A program made the translations under genes and the position numbers. The notes beneath the pieces are model-generated. The model worked only from the letters and a program-made list of their open reading frames with translations. It made no database searches and was not told where the DNA came from. 62,425 nt of DNA from Bdellovibrio sp. CG22_combo_CG10-13_8_21_14_all_39_27 (GTDB lineage Bacteria; Bdellovibrionota; Bacteriovoracia; Bacteriovoracales; Bacteriovoracaceae). This document shows positions 20,922 through 29,835 of the stretch, one piece after another (within the stretch, counting starts at the first letter, position 1; every line of letters begins with the position of its first letter). The stretch spans positions 1 to 62,425 of the forward strand of contig PCTW01000024.1 in assembly GCA_002786715.1 (NCBI GenBank), read 5' to 3'.

Positions 20922-21656
20922 ATGGAACTTAAAAGAAAGCCCAAAGGCGAGAAAGTTTATCGAGGAGCTTACAACTATTTTAAAGGCGACACTTTGTATG
21001 CCGAGGAAGAGTTTGAAGTTTATAAAGATAAAAAAGAACTATCGATGAGTTTTTTCAGCAGCATGTTTTCACGCGTAGCAACTGGAGAACTTCTCAATAT
21101 TTATGTCGATTTCCAGGTAAGCAAAGATTTCATTCCTCAAAAAGTTCTGATTGAAAGAACTATGGGAAATGAAATAGTCCGCGAAATGTATGACTTCGAT
21201 AAGAGAAATAATATTATTGATTATTTTTTTATAACGAAAGATGGCCAAGAACATTGCCAAATTCAATCTGGACCAAAGTTTCACATCACCACACCAACGA
21301 CCGTGACTTCTATGCTTTTTTCGAAATCAAAGAAAGAAGATACTTCGGGTAAGAACTTTTTCTCTTTGATTGCAAGTCATAACAAGTGGAAGTTTGAAGA
21401 AGCCCCAAGTGCCAAGACTATTATCTTTCAAAAGGTTTCTATTAATAACGAAAATATCCTCATTGAAGGGCAACAAGTGCAGGCGCTGCAATATCGAATG
21501 CTCGAAGATAACCAAAACCTCGATGAAGAGAAAATGGAGAAATTACCTAATATAAAAGTCTTTTTATCAAAGCACGTTAGCATTCCTTATATCGTTAAAG
21601 ACGATCATGGAACGAGAATTCAAATCAAATTTTTAAACGACTTAGATAAAGAGTGA
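20922..21656 (+). CDS. Hypothetical protein, 244 residues
   Basis: Soluble-looking protein without signal peptide. The frame is open upstream from 20865, but that would overlap the start of the divergent K+ channel gene. The ATG at 20922 (MELKRKPKGEKVYRG) gives a sensible N-terminus and 21 bases of separation. The pattern of alternating hydrophobic residues suggests a beta-rich fold like that of DUF3108-type proteins, but I cannot establish membership. The 3' end overlaps the convergent exonuclease-helicase gene by 15 bases. Confidence 0.7.
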   Translation: MELKRKPKGEKVYRGAYNYFKGDTLYAEEEFEVYKDKKELSMSFFSSMFSRVATGELLNIYVDFQVSKDFIPQKVLIERTMGNEIVREMYDFDKRNNIIDYFFITKDGQEHCQIQSGPKFHITTPTTVTSMLFSKSKKEDTSGKNFFSLIASHNKWKFEEAPSAKTIIFQKVSINNENILIEGQQVQALQYRMLEDNQNLDEEKMEKLPNIKVFLSKHVSIPYIVKDDHGTRIQIKFLNDLDKE

Positions 21657-24569
21657 AGGCTCAGCTTTCTCTCGACGGCCTTCAATGTAGCAAGCCACAT
21701 CTTCACAAGCAACAGAAAGGTCTGCTCTCAGGAGCTTATAAGGCTCCATCAATTTAACCAGCTTGTTCATGGTTCCGCCTTTCCAATTGCGAACGCGGGA
21801 ATCAGCAACAATAATTCCACCGTAATCAGTTTCTGTTCGAATCAATCGTCCTAGCTTTTGTTGAAGTGCACGCGCTCTATGGGCAAGGTAATAATCAGCA
21901 AACTCATTCCCTAATTCACGATCATAGAAAGCTCGTCGTTGATCGATCACAAGCTCTTGTCTAAGATCAGGAATCTTATCGACAAAAACAAATTGAAGCG
22001 CTTCTCCAGGAATATCAATCCCCTCTCCAAAACTTTCCATACCGACAAGCACGCCTTCGCCACAATTCTTAAACTCATCGACAACTTTATTTCCCATACC
22101 TTGAACGAAAACGGGAATTTGACCTTCAAAAGCCGAAAGCAATAGCTCAACTGCCATTTCAAATCTTTTACGAGAAGAAAAGAGAAGAAGGCTTCTGCCA
22201 TGGAGGCGTTTAATCAAGGGAACCAACTCTTTCAAGACTGACGGAATATAATCGGGAGAATGAAGAGAAGGGGTATTATCACAAAGGTAGACTTTGGTGT
22301 TATTAAGATAATCATAAACGGGAGGCAAGAAGAAGCCACTTTTAAAACGTCGGCTTGGATCAAGATAAGTGTATCCCGTCACCCACTCCATTCCTTTCGC
22401 TCCTTGATCACCATTAGCATTGGCCAGAGTCGCAGAAGTGAAAACAACTGATTGAGTCGTCGCCAATAATTGATCATGGGCCTTTTGTCCCACATCAATC
22501 GGCTGGCTTCTTATCGCATAACCTTGCTGGGAATGATAAAAAAGAGAATTAGTCATTTTGTCTTTTTTCTTAAGCGCTGAATCTAGAGCAGCAATGAGAT
22601 CTTCCAAAATACCGACAAAGCTTTCAAAACGAGTAAAAGCGGTTATTTCCTTTTCATCATTTAACGTTTTATCTTGGTATAAAGTAATAGAGGGCAAAAG
22701 ATCATTATAATAATTCCCAAGAATGAAACGAAGACTCTCGAGATGATTAAAAATGGCACGCCCTAATTCATCAATGGGTCGATCAGGGTCAACCATTGGG
22801 AGCTCATTCCAAAACTCATCGCTAAAGCGGTTTGATTTTTTAAAATAAATTTCAAACAAATCTCCCAGAGGCAAAAGATGATCCATCATCATTTGATGGG
22901 CCTCCAAGGACCGAGAACGAAGATGATTTATTTTTTCAGTTGCTGTATCTGGATCTGATTGAGACATCATATAAAAAAGAGCACCAGGTCCTTGCATGGT
23001 TGAAAGTGAACGTGCAAAACCTTCAATATCGCTTTGACTGGCCTCTAATGTAAAAGCTCTCGTCGTCTCTTCTTCTAAACGATGAGCTTCGTCGACCACA
23101 ATATATTGAGGTCGAGCAAATCCTCTTGGCCAACTATACATGAGAGCATGATTTCCAATAATCAGATTAGCGTCTTTAGCTTCTCTCAACCCTCTAATAT
23201 AAGTACAATCGCTAGCAAAAGGACAACGACTTCCCGTGCAGGCCCTAAAATCGACAGCGACTTCTTTTTCTCGCTCTCTAAAACCTTTTATTTTCATTTT
23301 ATAGATATAGGGCAAATCATCACGTAAAATAGCTTCTTCCGAAGAAGCATGAGAATTGTGGTAAAAAGTCATTTCCCAAAAGACTTCTGCAAATTTTTGA
23401 TCCTCAGTACTTGAAACAAAAAGAAGATCTTGGTCTTTCGCTGTATTTCGAAACATCAATTCACAAAGATGGTTACTCGAACCTACCAATCGTCTAATAA
23501 CGAGCTTTGACTCATCAAGTCCCAAAAGTTTTCTCAACTGTGGAACATCTTTATACATGGCCTGATACTGCAACGTTTTAGTTCCAGTAGAAATAAGGAC
23601 TTGTTTTTGATTCTCTAGAGCAAAAAGAGCGCTTGGAATCATGTAACCCAGGGTTTTACCTGTTCCCGTAGGAGCTTGCACCAATGCATGGACATTGTTT
23701 TTAAATGCTTGTCCGGTTCTTAGGGCCAGTTCCTCTTGAGCAGGACGGTATTTAAATTGAGGAACTACTTTTTGAAGTTTTTCTTCATTAGAAAAAAAGT
23801 TTTTTATATTTTCACCACTAAACTCGACCAGGATATTAGGGTGGAGTTCTTCAACTACTTTTGCTTCTAACTTTTCTCTTCGCTTTTCTTTGTACTTGGC
23901 CAAAGAAGTATCGAGATCAAATTCGATTTGTTCAGCAATTTCTTGAATATCAGCACTATCTAAATTTAAAAAATGATAAAAGAAATGATTATCGAGTTGA
24001 TACTTTCTCAAAAGGACAATCAACTCATGCTTTTTCTCACGATCCTGTTCCAAAATCTCTTTTGCCATGATCATGACTTTCAAGAGATCTAATGAGTCCT
24101 CGAAACCACGGTGGACTTCCCCGCCTTCACGAAGCTCCCATTCGACAATAAAGTTCTCGAGTTTAAAACTTCCTGTTTCGGGAAAGATCAGGGGTAGAAA
24201 AAAGAGAGAGTCGACAAAATTCCAAAAATCTTCTCTCTTAGATATTTTCTCTGCTTTGATATTGAGAAAAGATTTTTCAAAGTCGGCATTATGCGCCAAC
24301 AAAGTGTGTCCTTCCAAATCAAGAACATCAGCTTCAACCTCACTCCACTGAGGAGCTCGGCTCAACATCTTATTATTAATGCCTGTTAACTTTTGAATAA
24401 AATGAGACAGTTCAATATCTGTTCGAACAAGGGACTGAAACTTACGAACGAGCTTTGTCCCTTCAAATTGAAGGAAGCCAACGTCGATAATGGCGTCGCG
24501 ACCAGGGTCAATGCCAGTGGTTTCTAAGTCAATAACGGCCCATCGCCCCAATTTTTCACTTGATAACAT
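21642..24569 (-). CDS. dinG: DnaQ-like exonuclease fused to DinG-type ATP-dependent helicase
   Basis: A 975-residue fusion. Residues ~1-170 form a DEDD 3'-5' exonuclease (AVIDLETTGIDPGRD with D13/E15, LLAHNADFEKSFL, HRGFEDSLDLL). From about residue 280 comes an XPD/DinG helicase: Walker A APTGTGKTLGY, four cysteines of an Fe-S cluster (ACTGSRCPFASDC and a nearby upstream position to be confirmed), DEAHRLEEE (motif II), and C-terminal GVLVGMESFGEGIDIPGE and QKLGRLIRTETDYGG (motifs V/VI). This architecture is known in Firmicutes DinG. Likely acts on damaged or replicating DNA or on R-loops. Confidence 0.93.
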   Translation of the reverse strand: MLSSEKLGRWAVIDLETTGIDPGRDAIIDVGFLQFEGTKLVRKFQSLVRTDIELSHFIQKLTGINNKMLSRAPQWSEVEADVLDLEGHTLLAHNADFEKSFLNIKAEKISKREDFWNFVDSLFFLPLIFPETGSFKLENFIVEWELREGGEVHRGFEDSLDLLKVMIMAKEILEQDREKKHELIVLLRKYQLDNHFFYHFLNLDSADIQEIAEQIEFDLDTSLAKYKEKRREKLEAKVVEELHPNILVEFSGENIKNFFSNEEKLQKVVPQFKYRPAQEELALRTGQAFKNNVHALVQAPTGTGKTLGYMIPSALFALENQKQVLISTGTKTLQYQAMYKDVPQLRKLLGLDESKLVIRRLVGSSNHLCELMFRNTAKDQDLLFVSSTEDQKFAEVFWEMTFYHNSHASSEEAILRDDLPYIYKMKIKGFREREKEVAVDFRACTGSRCPFASDCTYIRGLREAKDANLIIGNHALMYSWPRGFARPQYIVVDEAHRLEEETTRAFTLEASQSDIEGFARSLSTMQGPGALFYMMSQSDPDTATEKINHLRSRSLEAHQMMMDHLLPLGDLFEIYFKKSNRFSDEFWNELPMVDPDRPIDELGRAIFNHLESLRFILGNYYNDLLPSITLYQDKTLNDEKEITAFTRFESFVGILEDLIAALDSALKKKDKMTNSLFYHSQQGYAIRSQPIDVGQKAHDQLLATTQSVVFTSATLANANGDQGAKGMEWVTGYTYLDPSRRFKSGFFLPPVYDYLNNTKVYLCDNTPSLHSPDYIPSVLKELVPLIKRLHGRSLLLFSSRKRFEMAVELLLSAFEGQIPVFVQGMGNKVVDEFKNCGEGVLVGMESFGEGIDIPGEALQFVFVDKIPDLRQELVIDQRRAFYDRELGNEFADYYLAHRARALQQKLGRLIRTETDYGGIIVADSRVRNWKGGTMNKLVKLMEPYKLLRADLSVACEDVACYIEGRREKAEPSLFI

Positions 24570-24653
24570 GTCTAATTACTTTCCTTGATGATTGATAGTA
24601 TCTTTATTTTTCTGTATGTTAATTACTGATTTTCAGACCTTCAAAGGAAAAGC

Positions 24654-25052
24654 ATGTCGACGGCCGTAATTTTTCAGATTCAGTCTACTTTGATCGTGGC
24701 TTTAATGACTTACGGAATTTATCTTCGCCGTAATCGCGCAGCGCACATTAAAGTAATGTTCACCACAATCATATGGGACATCTTGTTAGTTCTTCAAATT
24801 GAGCTTTCTCGCTCAGCAATTTTGAAGGCCAGCCACGCTATGAATAATCCGATGATGCTCAATATCCACGTTAGTATTGCCATCCTCACTGTCCTTTTTT
24901 ACTTTGCCATGCTGAGAACAGGTTACCTCTTCAAGAATGGCCGCAATGATATCCGTCCCCTCCACAAGAAACTCGGTTGGATCACGTATACTTTACGTTG
25001 GCTCACCTACATCACAAGCTTCTTAGCAGTTATCCCAAAGGAAACAATGTAA
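24654..25052 (+). CDS. DUF420-like four-helix membrane protein
   Basis: A 132-residue membrane protein with four predicted helices and histidines at helix ends (H31, H72 and the HKKLGWITYTLRW segment near residue 105), a layout like DUF420/YozB proteins. AAAGGA precedes the ATG by 6-8 bases. The stop overlaps the start of bolA as TAATG, which ties it to the BolA-glutaredoxin pair. The conserved histidines could bind haem or metal, but that is inference. Confidence 0.72.
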   Translation: MSTAVIFQIQSTLIVALMTYGIYLRRNRAAHIKVMFTTIIWDILLVLQIELSRSAILKASHAMNNPMMLNIHVSIAILTVLFYFAMLRTGYLFKNGRNDIRPLHKKLGWITYTLRWLTYITSFLAVIPKETM

Positions 25053-25306
25053 TGCCATTTGAATCAGTGAAATCACTTATCAAAGAAAACTTACCTGATG
25101 CCTTCATCGAGGTCGAAGATATGACTGGAACTCAGGATCACTTGGCGATCACAGTTTACTCAGATCAATTCAAAGGCAAAATGCTGATTGAACAACATCA
25201 AGTCTTGATGGATATTTTAAAAGAAAAATTGAAACAAGAAATTCATGCCGTCAAACTTAAGACATTAACAATTGAGAAGGCCCGAGAAAAAGGCTTAATC
25301 GATTAG
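25052..25306 (+). CDS. bolA: BolA-family protein
   Basis: An 84-residue BolA protein: residues 1-20 (MPFESVKSLIKENLPDAFIE) form helix 1, then EDMTGTQDHLAITVYSDQFKGKMLIEQHQ with the typical class II KH-like fold and the invariant histidine in the LIEQHQ segment that shares Fe-S coordination with glutaredoxin. The frame extends upstream, but the ATG at 25052 inside the preceding stop (TAATG) gives a family-length protein. The next gene is a CGFS monothiol glutaredoxin, its known partner in Fe-S trafficking. Confidence 0.93.
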   Translation: MPFESVKSLIKENLPDAFIEVEDMTGTQDHLAITVYSDQFKGKMLIEQHQVLMDILKEKLKQEIHAVKLKTLTIEKAREKGLID

Positions 25307-25315
25307 GAGATTTTT

Positions 25316-25708
25316 ATGAATAAGAACCCTTTTAATATTATCAACTCAGACGCTCCATCGGTCAAAGGTGAAGCCGTTACAGAGCGAGACGCAGATAAAT
25401 CACTCGAGATTACGTTAAGAATTAAAAATTTGATTAGCTCAAGTGATATTTTTTTGTTCATGAAAGGCGTGCCAGAGGCTCCAATGTGTGGCTTCTCAGC
25501 CAACGTCATTGGCATTCTTCAACAAATGAATGTTCCTTTCAAAACTTTTAATATTCTTGAAGATTATGATCTTCGAGATGCTATTAAAGCCTATTCGAAT
25601 TGGCCAACATACCCACAGCTTTATTTTCGTCAAAAACTTATTGGTGGAAATGATATCGTCACTGAGCTTTATGAGTCTGGTGAGCTTGAAGAACTTTTTA
25701 AATCTTAA
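25316..25708 (+). CDS. grxD: Monothiol glutaredoxin (Grx4/GrxD type)
   Basis: A 130-residue monothiol glutaredoxin that binds a 2Fe-2S cluster with glutathione and, with BolA, a heterodimeric cluster. Key features: active site MCGFS (C58), IFLFMKGVPEAP before it, and YSNWPTYPQLYF and LIGGNDIV after it for glutathione binding. About 28 extra N-terminal residues are polar and probably disordered. It starts 9 bases after bolA with GGAG. The stop codon forms a TTAA shared with the convergent gene. Confidence 0.96.
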   Translation: MNKNPFNIINSDAPSVKGEAVTERDADKSLEITLRIKNLISSSDIFLFMKGVPEAPMCGFSANVIGILQQMNVPFKTFNILEDYDLRDAIKAYSNWPTYPQLYFRQKLIGGNDIVTELYESGELEELFKS

Positions 25709-26958
25709 GCTTTTCGTTTTCTAATGAGATAAAGACCAAAAAGACAGACCATGATTGGAAAGATCATTTGTGAGAAGTAAAATCCAGCAGTCGCGAGGAC
25801 TCGAATCGTATAGGCAACTTTCGGAGAAGCAATAATATAAGAGGTGTATTGTGGGGCCGTCTTGTAATACCAACTAATAAACATTTTTCCTAAAAAGAAA
25901 TGTTTCAAATAATGATCACGAATGTGTTTGTAATATTCAACAACCGGATGCTCTTCTTGAAAACCCGCGGATAAAATATAGCATTGATTTTTGGCAAGCA
26001 AAGCTTCAATCGCCAGAGGTGTCGCCGATAGGGCATTGGACATAAAAGTCGCCATTTGAAACTTATCTTCAATTCCAACTGAAACACTGTAAGTAAGAGA
26101 ATTGGTCAATTCCTTAATCTTTACCTCAGCAGACAAACTCGTAGAATCCACATCTTTCAGTAGTGCATTATCAAAAGTACAGCCGAGAGCTTGAACCGTA
26201 TTGGCTCCGCCATTAATACAAGCGACAATGCGCTTTAAATTAGTGATGGAAGTCCCAGAATAGATGGCCGTAAGCTGCTTATCTCCAGGTCTTAGATCAG
26301 TTAGAGTGAGCGTTGCTGAGCTATTAATTTTTTGAGAAATTTTGAGCTTTAAAAAAACGCCACCAGTGTTATTGCTGGAATCAATTGTGACAGGATCTCC
26401 AATAACTAAGGTCGAAGAGTCCGAAAGGAAATAATAAAGGGTGATTTCTTTTTGAGCTGTTGTCGTATTGAAATCAGTACAATTAAATTGGGTTATTCCG
26501 GAGTCACAAAGGTTATTGAGATTGAGATCGGCCGTTGTGGTTTGATCTGTCACTTGTCCGATGGTCGCCATTGATGTTGTCGCAATCTGGTAAGCTGAGC
26601 CAGAATCTAAAACAGCAAGATACAGATATCGATCAGCTCCATCAGAATTCGTCGTTTTTAAATTAACCCGAAGCGTACCTGTAAGAGTGGTTCCATTGCC
26701 TTGAGGAACCTTATTTGTAGCTCCTGCAAAAGTAAAATAGGGAAGCTGATTATCGCTAGCGTCCCGAATCGGAAGATAAGCGACATGAGGGGCCGTACTA
26801 GAACTACCATCGCCAGAGGTTTCGACATTTAAAGTGAGGTAACTCGCTCCCGCATTCGTGGAATAAAAATCGACATCAGTGTAATAGCGAACAGAAGTGG
26901 CAGCGTGAGCCAATGATAAAATTGAAGAAACCAGAAATATTGCAAATGTTTTCAACAC
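25705..26958 (-). CDS. Secreted, C-terminally membrane-anchored protein of unknown function
   Basis: A 417-residue protein with a signal peptide (residues 1-19, LAHA), a Ser/Thr/Asn-rich beta-type ectodomain with a few cysteines, and one C-terminal helix (about 392-412) followed by RKRKA. This predicts a periplasmic or surface domain anchored by its C-terminus, with the positive tail inside. The layout recalls PEP-CTERM-type or archaeosortase-type sorting tails, but no PEP motif is visible. Stop codon shared with grxD in TTAA. Confidence 0.8.
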   Translation of the reverse strand: MLKTFAIFLVSSILSLAHAATSVRYYTDVDFYSTNAGASYLTLNVETSGDGSSSTAPHVAYLPIRDASDNQLPYFTFAGATNKVPQGNGTTLTGTLRVNLKTTNSDGADRYLYLAVLDSGSAYQIATTSMATIGQVTDQTTTADLNLNNLCDSGITQFNCTDFNTTTAQKEITLYYFLSDSSTLVIGDPVTIDSSNNTGGVFLKLKISQKINSSATLTLTDLRPGDKQLTAIYSGTSITNLKRIVACINGGANTVQALGCTFDNALLKDVDSTSLSAEVKIKELTNSLTYSVSVGIEDKFQMATFMSNALSATPLAIEALLAKNQCYILSAGFQEEHPVVEYYKHIRDHYLKHFFLGKMFISWYYKTAPQYTSYIIASPKVAYTIRVLATAGFYFSQMIFPIMVCLFGLYLIRKRKA

Positions 26959-27071
26959 CTATCTATTATCCCTATCAACAACACAATTCGTCAATCAAAC
27001 TCTCCACTAGACCTGCTCTCTTCCCAGGAGCATAATTTTAAGCATAAATAGACCTCGAATAAGGACTCTTC

Positions 27072-27941
27072 ATGCAAATGATTATCAACATCAATGGACA
27101 GATTTTGCCTCCAGAGAAGGCCAGTATTCCGGTACTCGATCGTGGTTTCTTGTATGGAGATTCTATTTATGAAGTAACCTTGACCTACGACAAGAAACCT
27201 TTTCTGATGAAAGAGCACTTGGACCGCCTTTGGTCCTCAGCTTCAAAAATTGAAATGCATCTTAAGTATTCTCGCGAGGACATTATTCGCGAAGTCCAAA
27301 AAACAATCGATCACTTTGGGATCCCTCGTGCCTATATCAGAATTATCATTACTCGAGGTGAAGGCGAAATTGGGCTTGATCCCAATCTTTCAGACGACAA
27401 CAACTTAGTCATTATCGTCAAAGAACTGCCTGAGAACCCCACTTGGTGGTATGAAAAAGGCGTCCATATGATCATTGCCGATCTGAGACGTTTACCGAAA
27501 AAAGTACTTGATCCCAATCTCAAGTCAGGAAACTATCTATCCAACGTGATGGCCCATCATCAGGCCAAAAAAGTCGGAGCTTTCGACGCCATCCTTCTTA
27601 ATATGAGAGGCTATGTGACCGAGGGAACCACTAATAATATTTGGATGGTGAGAAAGGACAGAGTAATTACTCCGCCTCTCGAAGCTGGGCTGCTTGAAGG
27701 GATTACCCGCTCAACTCTCCTCACTATTGGTAAAAAACATGGCATTGAAATGGTGGAAGATAATTTTACCGCCGATGAGCTCAAATCAGCTCAAGAAGCC
27801 TTCCTCACCAGCTCGACCCGAGAAATTGTTCCCATCACAAAAATTGATGATGAATTAATTGGGCAGGGCGTTCCTGGACCTATGTATCTGAAACTGCATC
27901 AAATCTACCGCGACTTTGTCCGGAATAGTCTCAGAAATTAA
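27072..27941 (+). CDS. Class IV PLP-dependent aminotransferase (IlvE/Dat-like)
   Basis: A fold-type IV aminotransferase or lyase of 289 residues. Family marks: RGFLYGDSIYEV near residue 24, the PLP lysine K151 in LKSGNYLSN, GYVTEGTTNNIW (E184, phosphate and substrate side), and EGITRSTLL near 216. The family includes branched-chain aminotransferase, D-alanine aminotransferase and aminodeoxychorismate lyase. The sequence does not decide between them. It stands alone upstream of rpsD and likely has its own promoter. Confidence 0.88.
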   Translation: MQMIININGQILPPEKASIPVLDRGFLYGDSIYEVTLTYDKKPFLMKEHLDRLWSSASKIEMHLKYSREDIIREVQKTIDHFGIPRAYIRIIITRGEGEIGLDPNLSDDNNLVIIVKELPENPTWWYEKGVHMIIADLRRLPKKVLDPNLKSGNYLSNVMAHHQAKKVGAFDAILLNMRGYVTEGTTNNIWMVRKDRVITPPLEAGLLEGITRSTLLTIGKKHGIEMVEDNFTADELKSAQEAFLTSSTREIVPITKIDDELIGQGVPGPMYLKLHQIYRDFVRNSLRN

Positions 27942-27952
27942 GGGTTTGGACA

Positions 27953-27981
27953 GTTGACGAGACGCTCGAATAAGTGATAAA
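27953..27981 (+). promoter_or_regulatory. Predicted sigma70-type promoter for rpsD
   Basis: TTGACG (27953-27958) and GATAAA (27976-27981) are 17 bases apart, in the short gap between the aminotransferase and rpsD. They would give a leader of roughly 40 bases. The near-consensus -35 supports independent strong transcription of rpsD. Confidence 0.5.
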
Positions 27982-28027
27982 CATTGCTCCTAATTTTTGT
28001 AGTCTATAGTTAGTGAGGTTAGTGACA

Positions 28028-28657
28028 ATGGCACGTAGTACGACAGGTAGAGCACGTTTTAAATTGCAAAGGGCCCTAGGGCTTGAACTTCCAGGTCTTG
28101 GTAAGGCCGGCGCTCTTGAAAGACGCCCATACGGTCCTGGTCAACACGGAAACGTAAGAAAGAAAATTTCTGACTACGCTGTTCGTTTGAAAGAAAAGCA
28201 AAAGTTGGTTTATCACTATTCATTAAGAGAAAAGCAACTTGTAACATACGTACGTCATGCAAAAAGAGACAAGTCTCGTGCATGGATCGATACTCTTGTT
28301 ATCAACCTCGAATGCAGACTTGCAAACGTTGTATTCCGTTTGAACTGGGCACCTTCAATGTTGGCAGCCAATCAAATGGTTTCTCACGGACAAGTTAAGG
28401 TTAACGGTAAAGTTGTTGACCGCGCTAGCTTCTCAGTAAGTGTTGGTGACACGATCGAACTTACTGACAAAGGTTATAACAACCAAAACTATAAAGTAGC
28501 TCAAGAGAGACCACGTCTTCCTTCAGTTCCTGCTTCTTTCAATATTGAAGGTACAGAGAAGAAGAAGGCCGTTATGTCAGCTCTTCCACTTGCTGCTGAC
28601 GTTCCATTCGAATTCCAAGGTCAGTTGGTGATCGAACATTATTGGAAAGTTAAGTAA
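28028..28657 (+). CDS. rpsD: 30S ribosomal protein S4, zinc-free form
   Basis: Primary 16S rRNA-binding protein, 209 residues. RRPYGPGQHG, the basic block KISDYAVRLKEKQKL, and the S4 RNA-binding domain (ECRLANVVFRLNWAPSMLAANQMVSHGQVKVNGKVVDR) identify it. The N-terminal zinc cysteines are absent. I start at ATG 28028 with GAGG 9 bases before, not at the in-frame GTG 28013 that overlaps that site. It stands alone, not in an rpsM-rpsK-rpsD-rpoA cluster, with its own promoter and terminator, so it could be the only copy or a second S4. Confidence 0.96.
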   Translation: MARSTTGRARFKLQRALGLELPGLGKAGALERRPYGPGQHGNVRKKISDYAVRLKEKQKLVYHYSLREKQLVTYVRHAKRDKSRAWIDTLVINLECRLANVVFRLNWAPSMLAANQMVSHGQVKVNGKVVDRASFSVSVGDTIELTDKGYNNQNYKVAQERPRLPSVPASFNIEGTEKKKAVMSALPLAADVPFEFQGQLVIEHYWKVK

Positions 28658-28678
28658 TTTAAAAAGTTTTTTTAGAAG

Positions 28679-28708
28679 AAGGCCGGATTTATTCCGGCCT
28701 TTTTTTTT
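28679..28708 (+). terminator. Rho-independent terminator of rpsD
   Basis: Perfect 9-bp stem AAGGCCGGA/TCCGGCCTT (28679-28687 and 28693-28701), loop of 5, followed by an uninterrupted T-run to 28708. It lies 21 bases after the rpsD stop. The T-run also reaches the stop codon of the convergent NadD-like gene. Confidence 0.93.
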
Positions 28709-29453
28709 ACTTTTTTCTAAGCTCTGTTGAAGAAAGATCCTCATAGTCATGATGATCCAATAACTGAATGAACAAATGAGGATACTGCTTTTTCAATTTT
28801 ACCCTCTGCTCTTCAACCAGCTTAGGATCTTGTCCTCGCGGAGAAACATAGAGTCCTTTTAAATGGTGAAGCAATTGACTCGCCTCTTTCCATTTCTCTA
28901 TTCCTAAAAAAGTATCCTCTCCAATCAAAAGCCATTTTGAATCGAGCTTAATTTGGAGCAACCAATCCACAGTCGGATTGACTCTATCTAAGAGGAGAAA
29001 ACCTGGATAAACCGAAAAATTCGAGTTTTCTACTTTTCGACAAATATCAAGGTAATAGGACCAAATGTTTTGTCTTTCATGAACTTCCTTCCAGGGATTT
29101 TGATCTGGAACGATGATAATGGGTTCAGCAGGGCAAAGGTCTAGTGAAACCCGATGCCCCATATGCCAAGGATTAAAACTTCCGCCAAAAAAAATGGCCT
29201 TATTTTTGATTTCACTCTTTAAAAAAAGCTTTGGGATTGGTTCATTGGTATTTGCAAAGGGAGGGAAGCGATCAGCGACCCACTTGATTAACTCACGCTG
29301 TGACTCTTGATTCCAATTCATTTCTGACAAGGGAGATACCCATTCCCCTTCTTGAGAAGTTAAATTCCATTCATCGTCTATTTTCTTAGCGAGAACCTCA
29401 AATTGACCTTTTTGATAACGATAATCCATAAACAACAATATCATGGAGCCCAT
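28707..29453 (-). CDS. NadD-like nucleotidyltransferase with N-terminal extension
   Basis: The C-terminal ~165 residues look like nicotinate-nucleotide adenylyltransferase: FFGGSFNPWHMGH (residues 88-100, the (H/T)xGH nucleotide-binding motif), IIIVPDQNPWK, WLLIGEDTF, and a final SSTELRKK matching the SSTxIR motif. About 85 residues precede this and have no match I know. It may be the NAD biosynthesis enzyme or a paralogue acting on another nucleotide. The start is uncertain (ATGs at 29453, 29444 and 29429, none with a clear ribosome site). Confidence 0.75.
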   Translation of the reverse strand: MGSMILLFMDYRYQKGQFEVLAKKIDDEWNLTSQEGEWVSPLSEMNWNQESQRELIKWVADRFPPFANTNEPIPKLFLKSEIKNKAIFFGGSFNPWHMGHRVSLDLCPAEPIIIVPDQNPWKEVHERQNIWSYYLDICRKVENSNFSVYPGFLLLDRVNPTVDWLLQIKLDSKWLLIGEDTFLGIEKWKEASQLLHHLKGLYVSPRGQDPKLVEEQRVKLKKQYPHLFIQLLDHHDYEDLSSTELRKK

Positions 29454-29490
29454 TCATTGCAAAAGCTGATGAAAACTGGCACCATGGGCC

Positions 29491-29835
29491 ATGGGATTTG
29501 AACTTGATTACAACGATTTAAAATTTAGAATTTTGGTGGAGGAAGACCATCTTTTTCGCCCCTTAGATCCTCGCTTTCAAAAGCTCAGAGGTTTTAATCT
29601 CAAAGACATTGAAACGGGTAAGCTCTCTTTTTGCTCTCTAACTATTTCTACAAATTTTAATAATGAAGAGCACGTCTTCTTTAGTTGTGGCATCCCACTC
29701 TCCTACCAAAAAGGTGAGGAAGTGGTGATGGATGAACTTTGCGATGTATTAGAGGCCAATTCCCTACTCGACCGTATTTCAGAAAAAGTGCAAGAATACC
29801 ATGGAGACATCATGCCCCCATGGAGAATTGATTAA
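29491..29835 (+). CDS. Hypothetical protein, 114 residues
   Basis: Small acidic soluble protein, divergent from the NadD-like gene with 37 bases between starts, and convergent with the acyltransferase gene, with which it shares TTAA as stop codon. Beta-strand-like N-terminus and a helical C-terminus ending PPWRID. No ribosome site is obvious before ATG 29491. Codon use and length support a real gene; function unknown. Confidence 0.6.
   Translation: MGFELDYNDLKFRILVEEDHLFRPLDPRFQKLRGFNLKDIETGKLSFCSLTISTNFNNEEHVFFSCGIPLSYQKGEEVVMDELCDVLEANSLLDRISEKVQEYHGDIMPPWRID

Noticed and set aside
20865-21656. Longer start for the 244-residue hypothetical protein
   Set aside because: It would overlap the start of the divergent K+ channel gene; ATG 20922 gives a cleaner N-terminus.
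24977-25306. Longer start for BolA
   Set aside because: It would overlap 75 bases of the upstream membrane protein. The TAATG coupling start gives the usual BolA length.
28013-28657. rpsD starting at GTG 28013
   Set aside because: That codon overlaps the ribosome site of ATG 28028, and the shorter product begins MARSTT as in S4 homologues.
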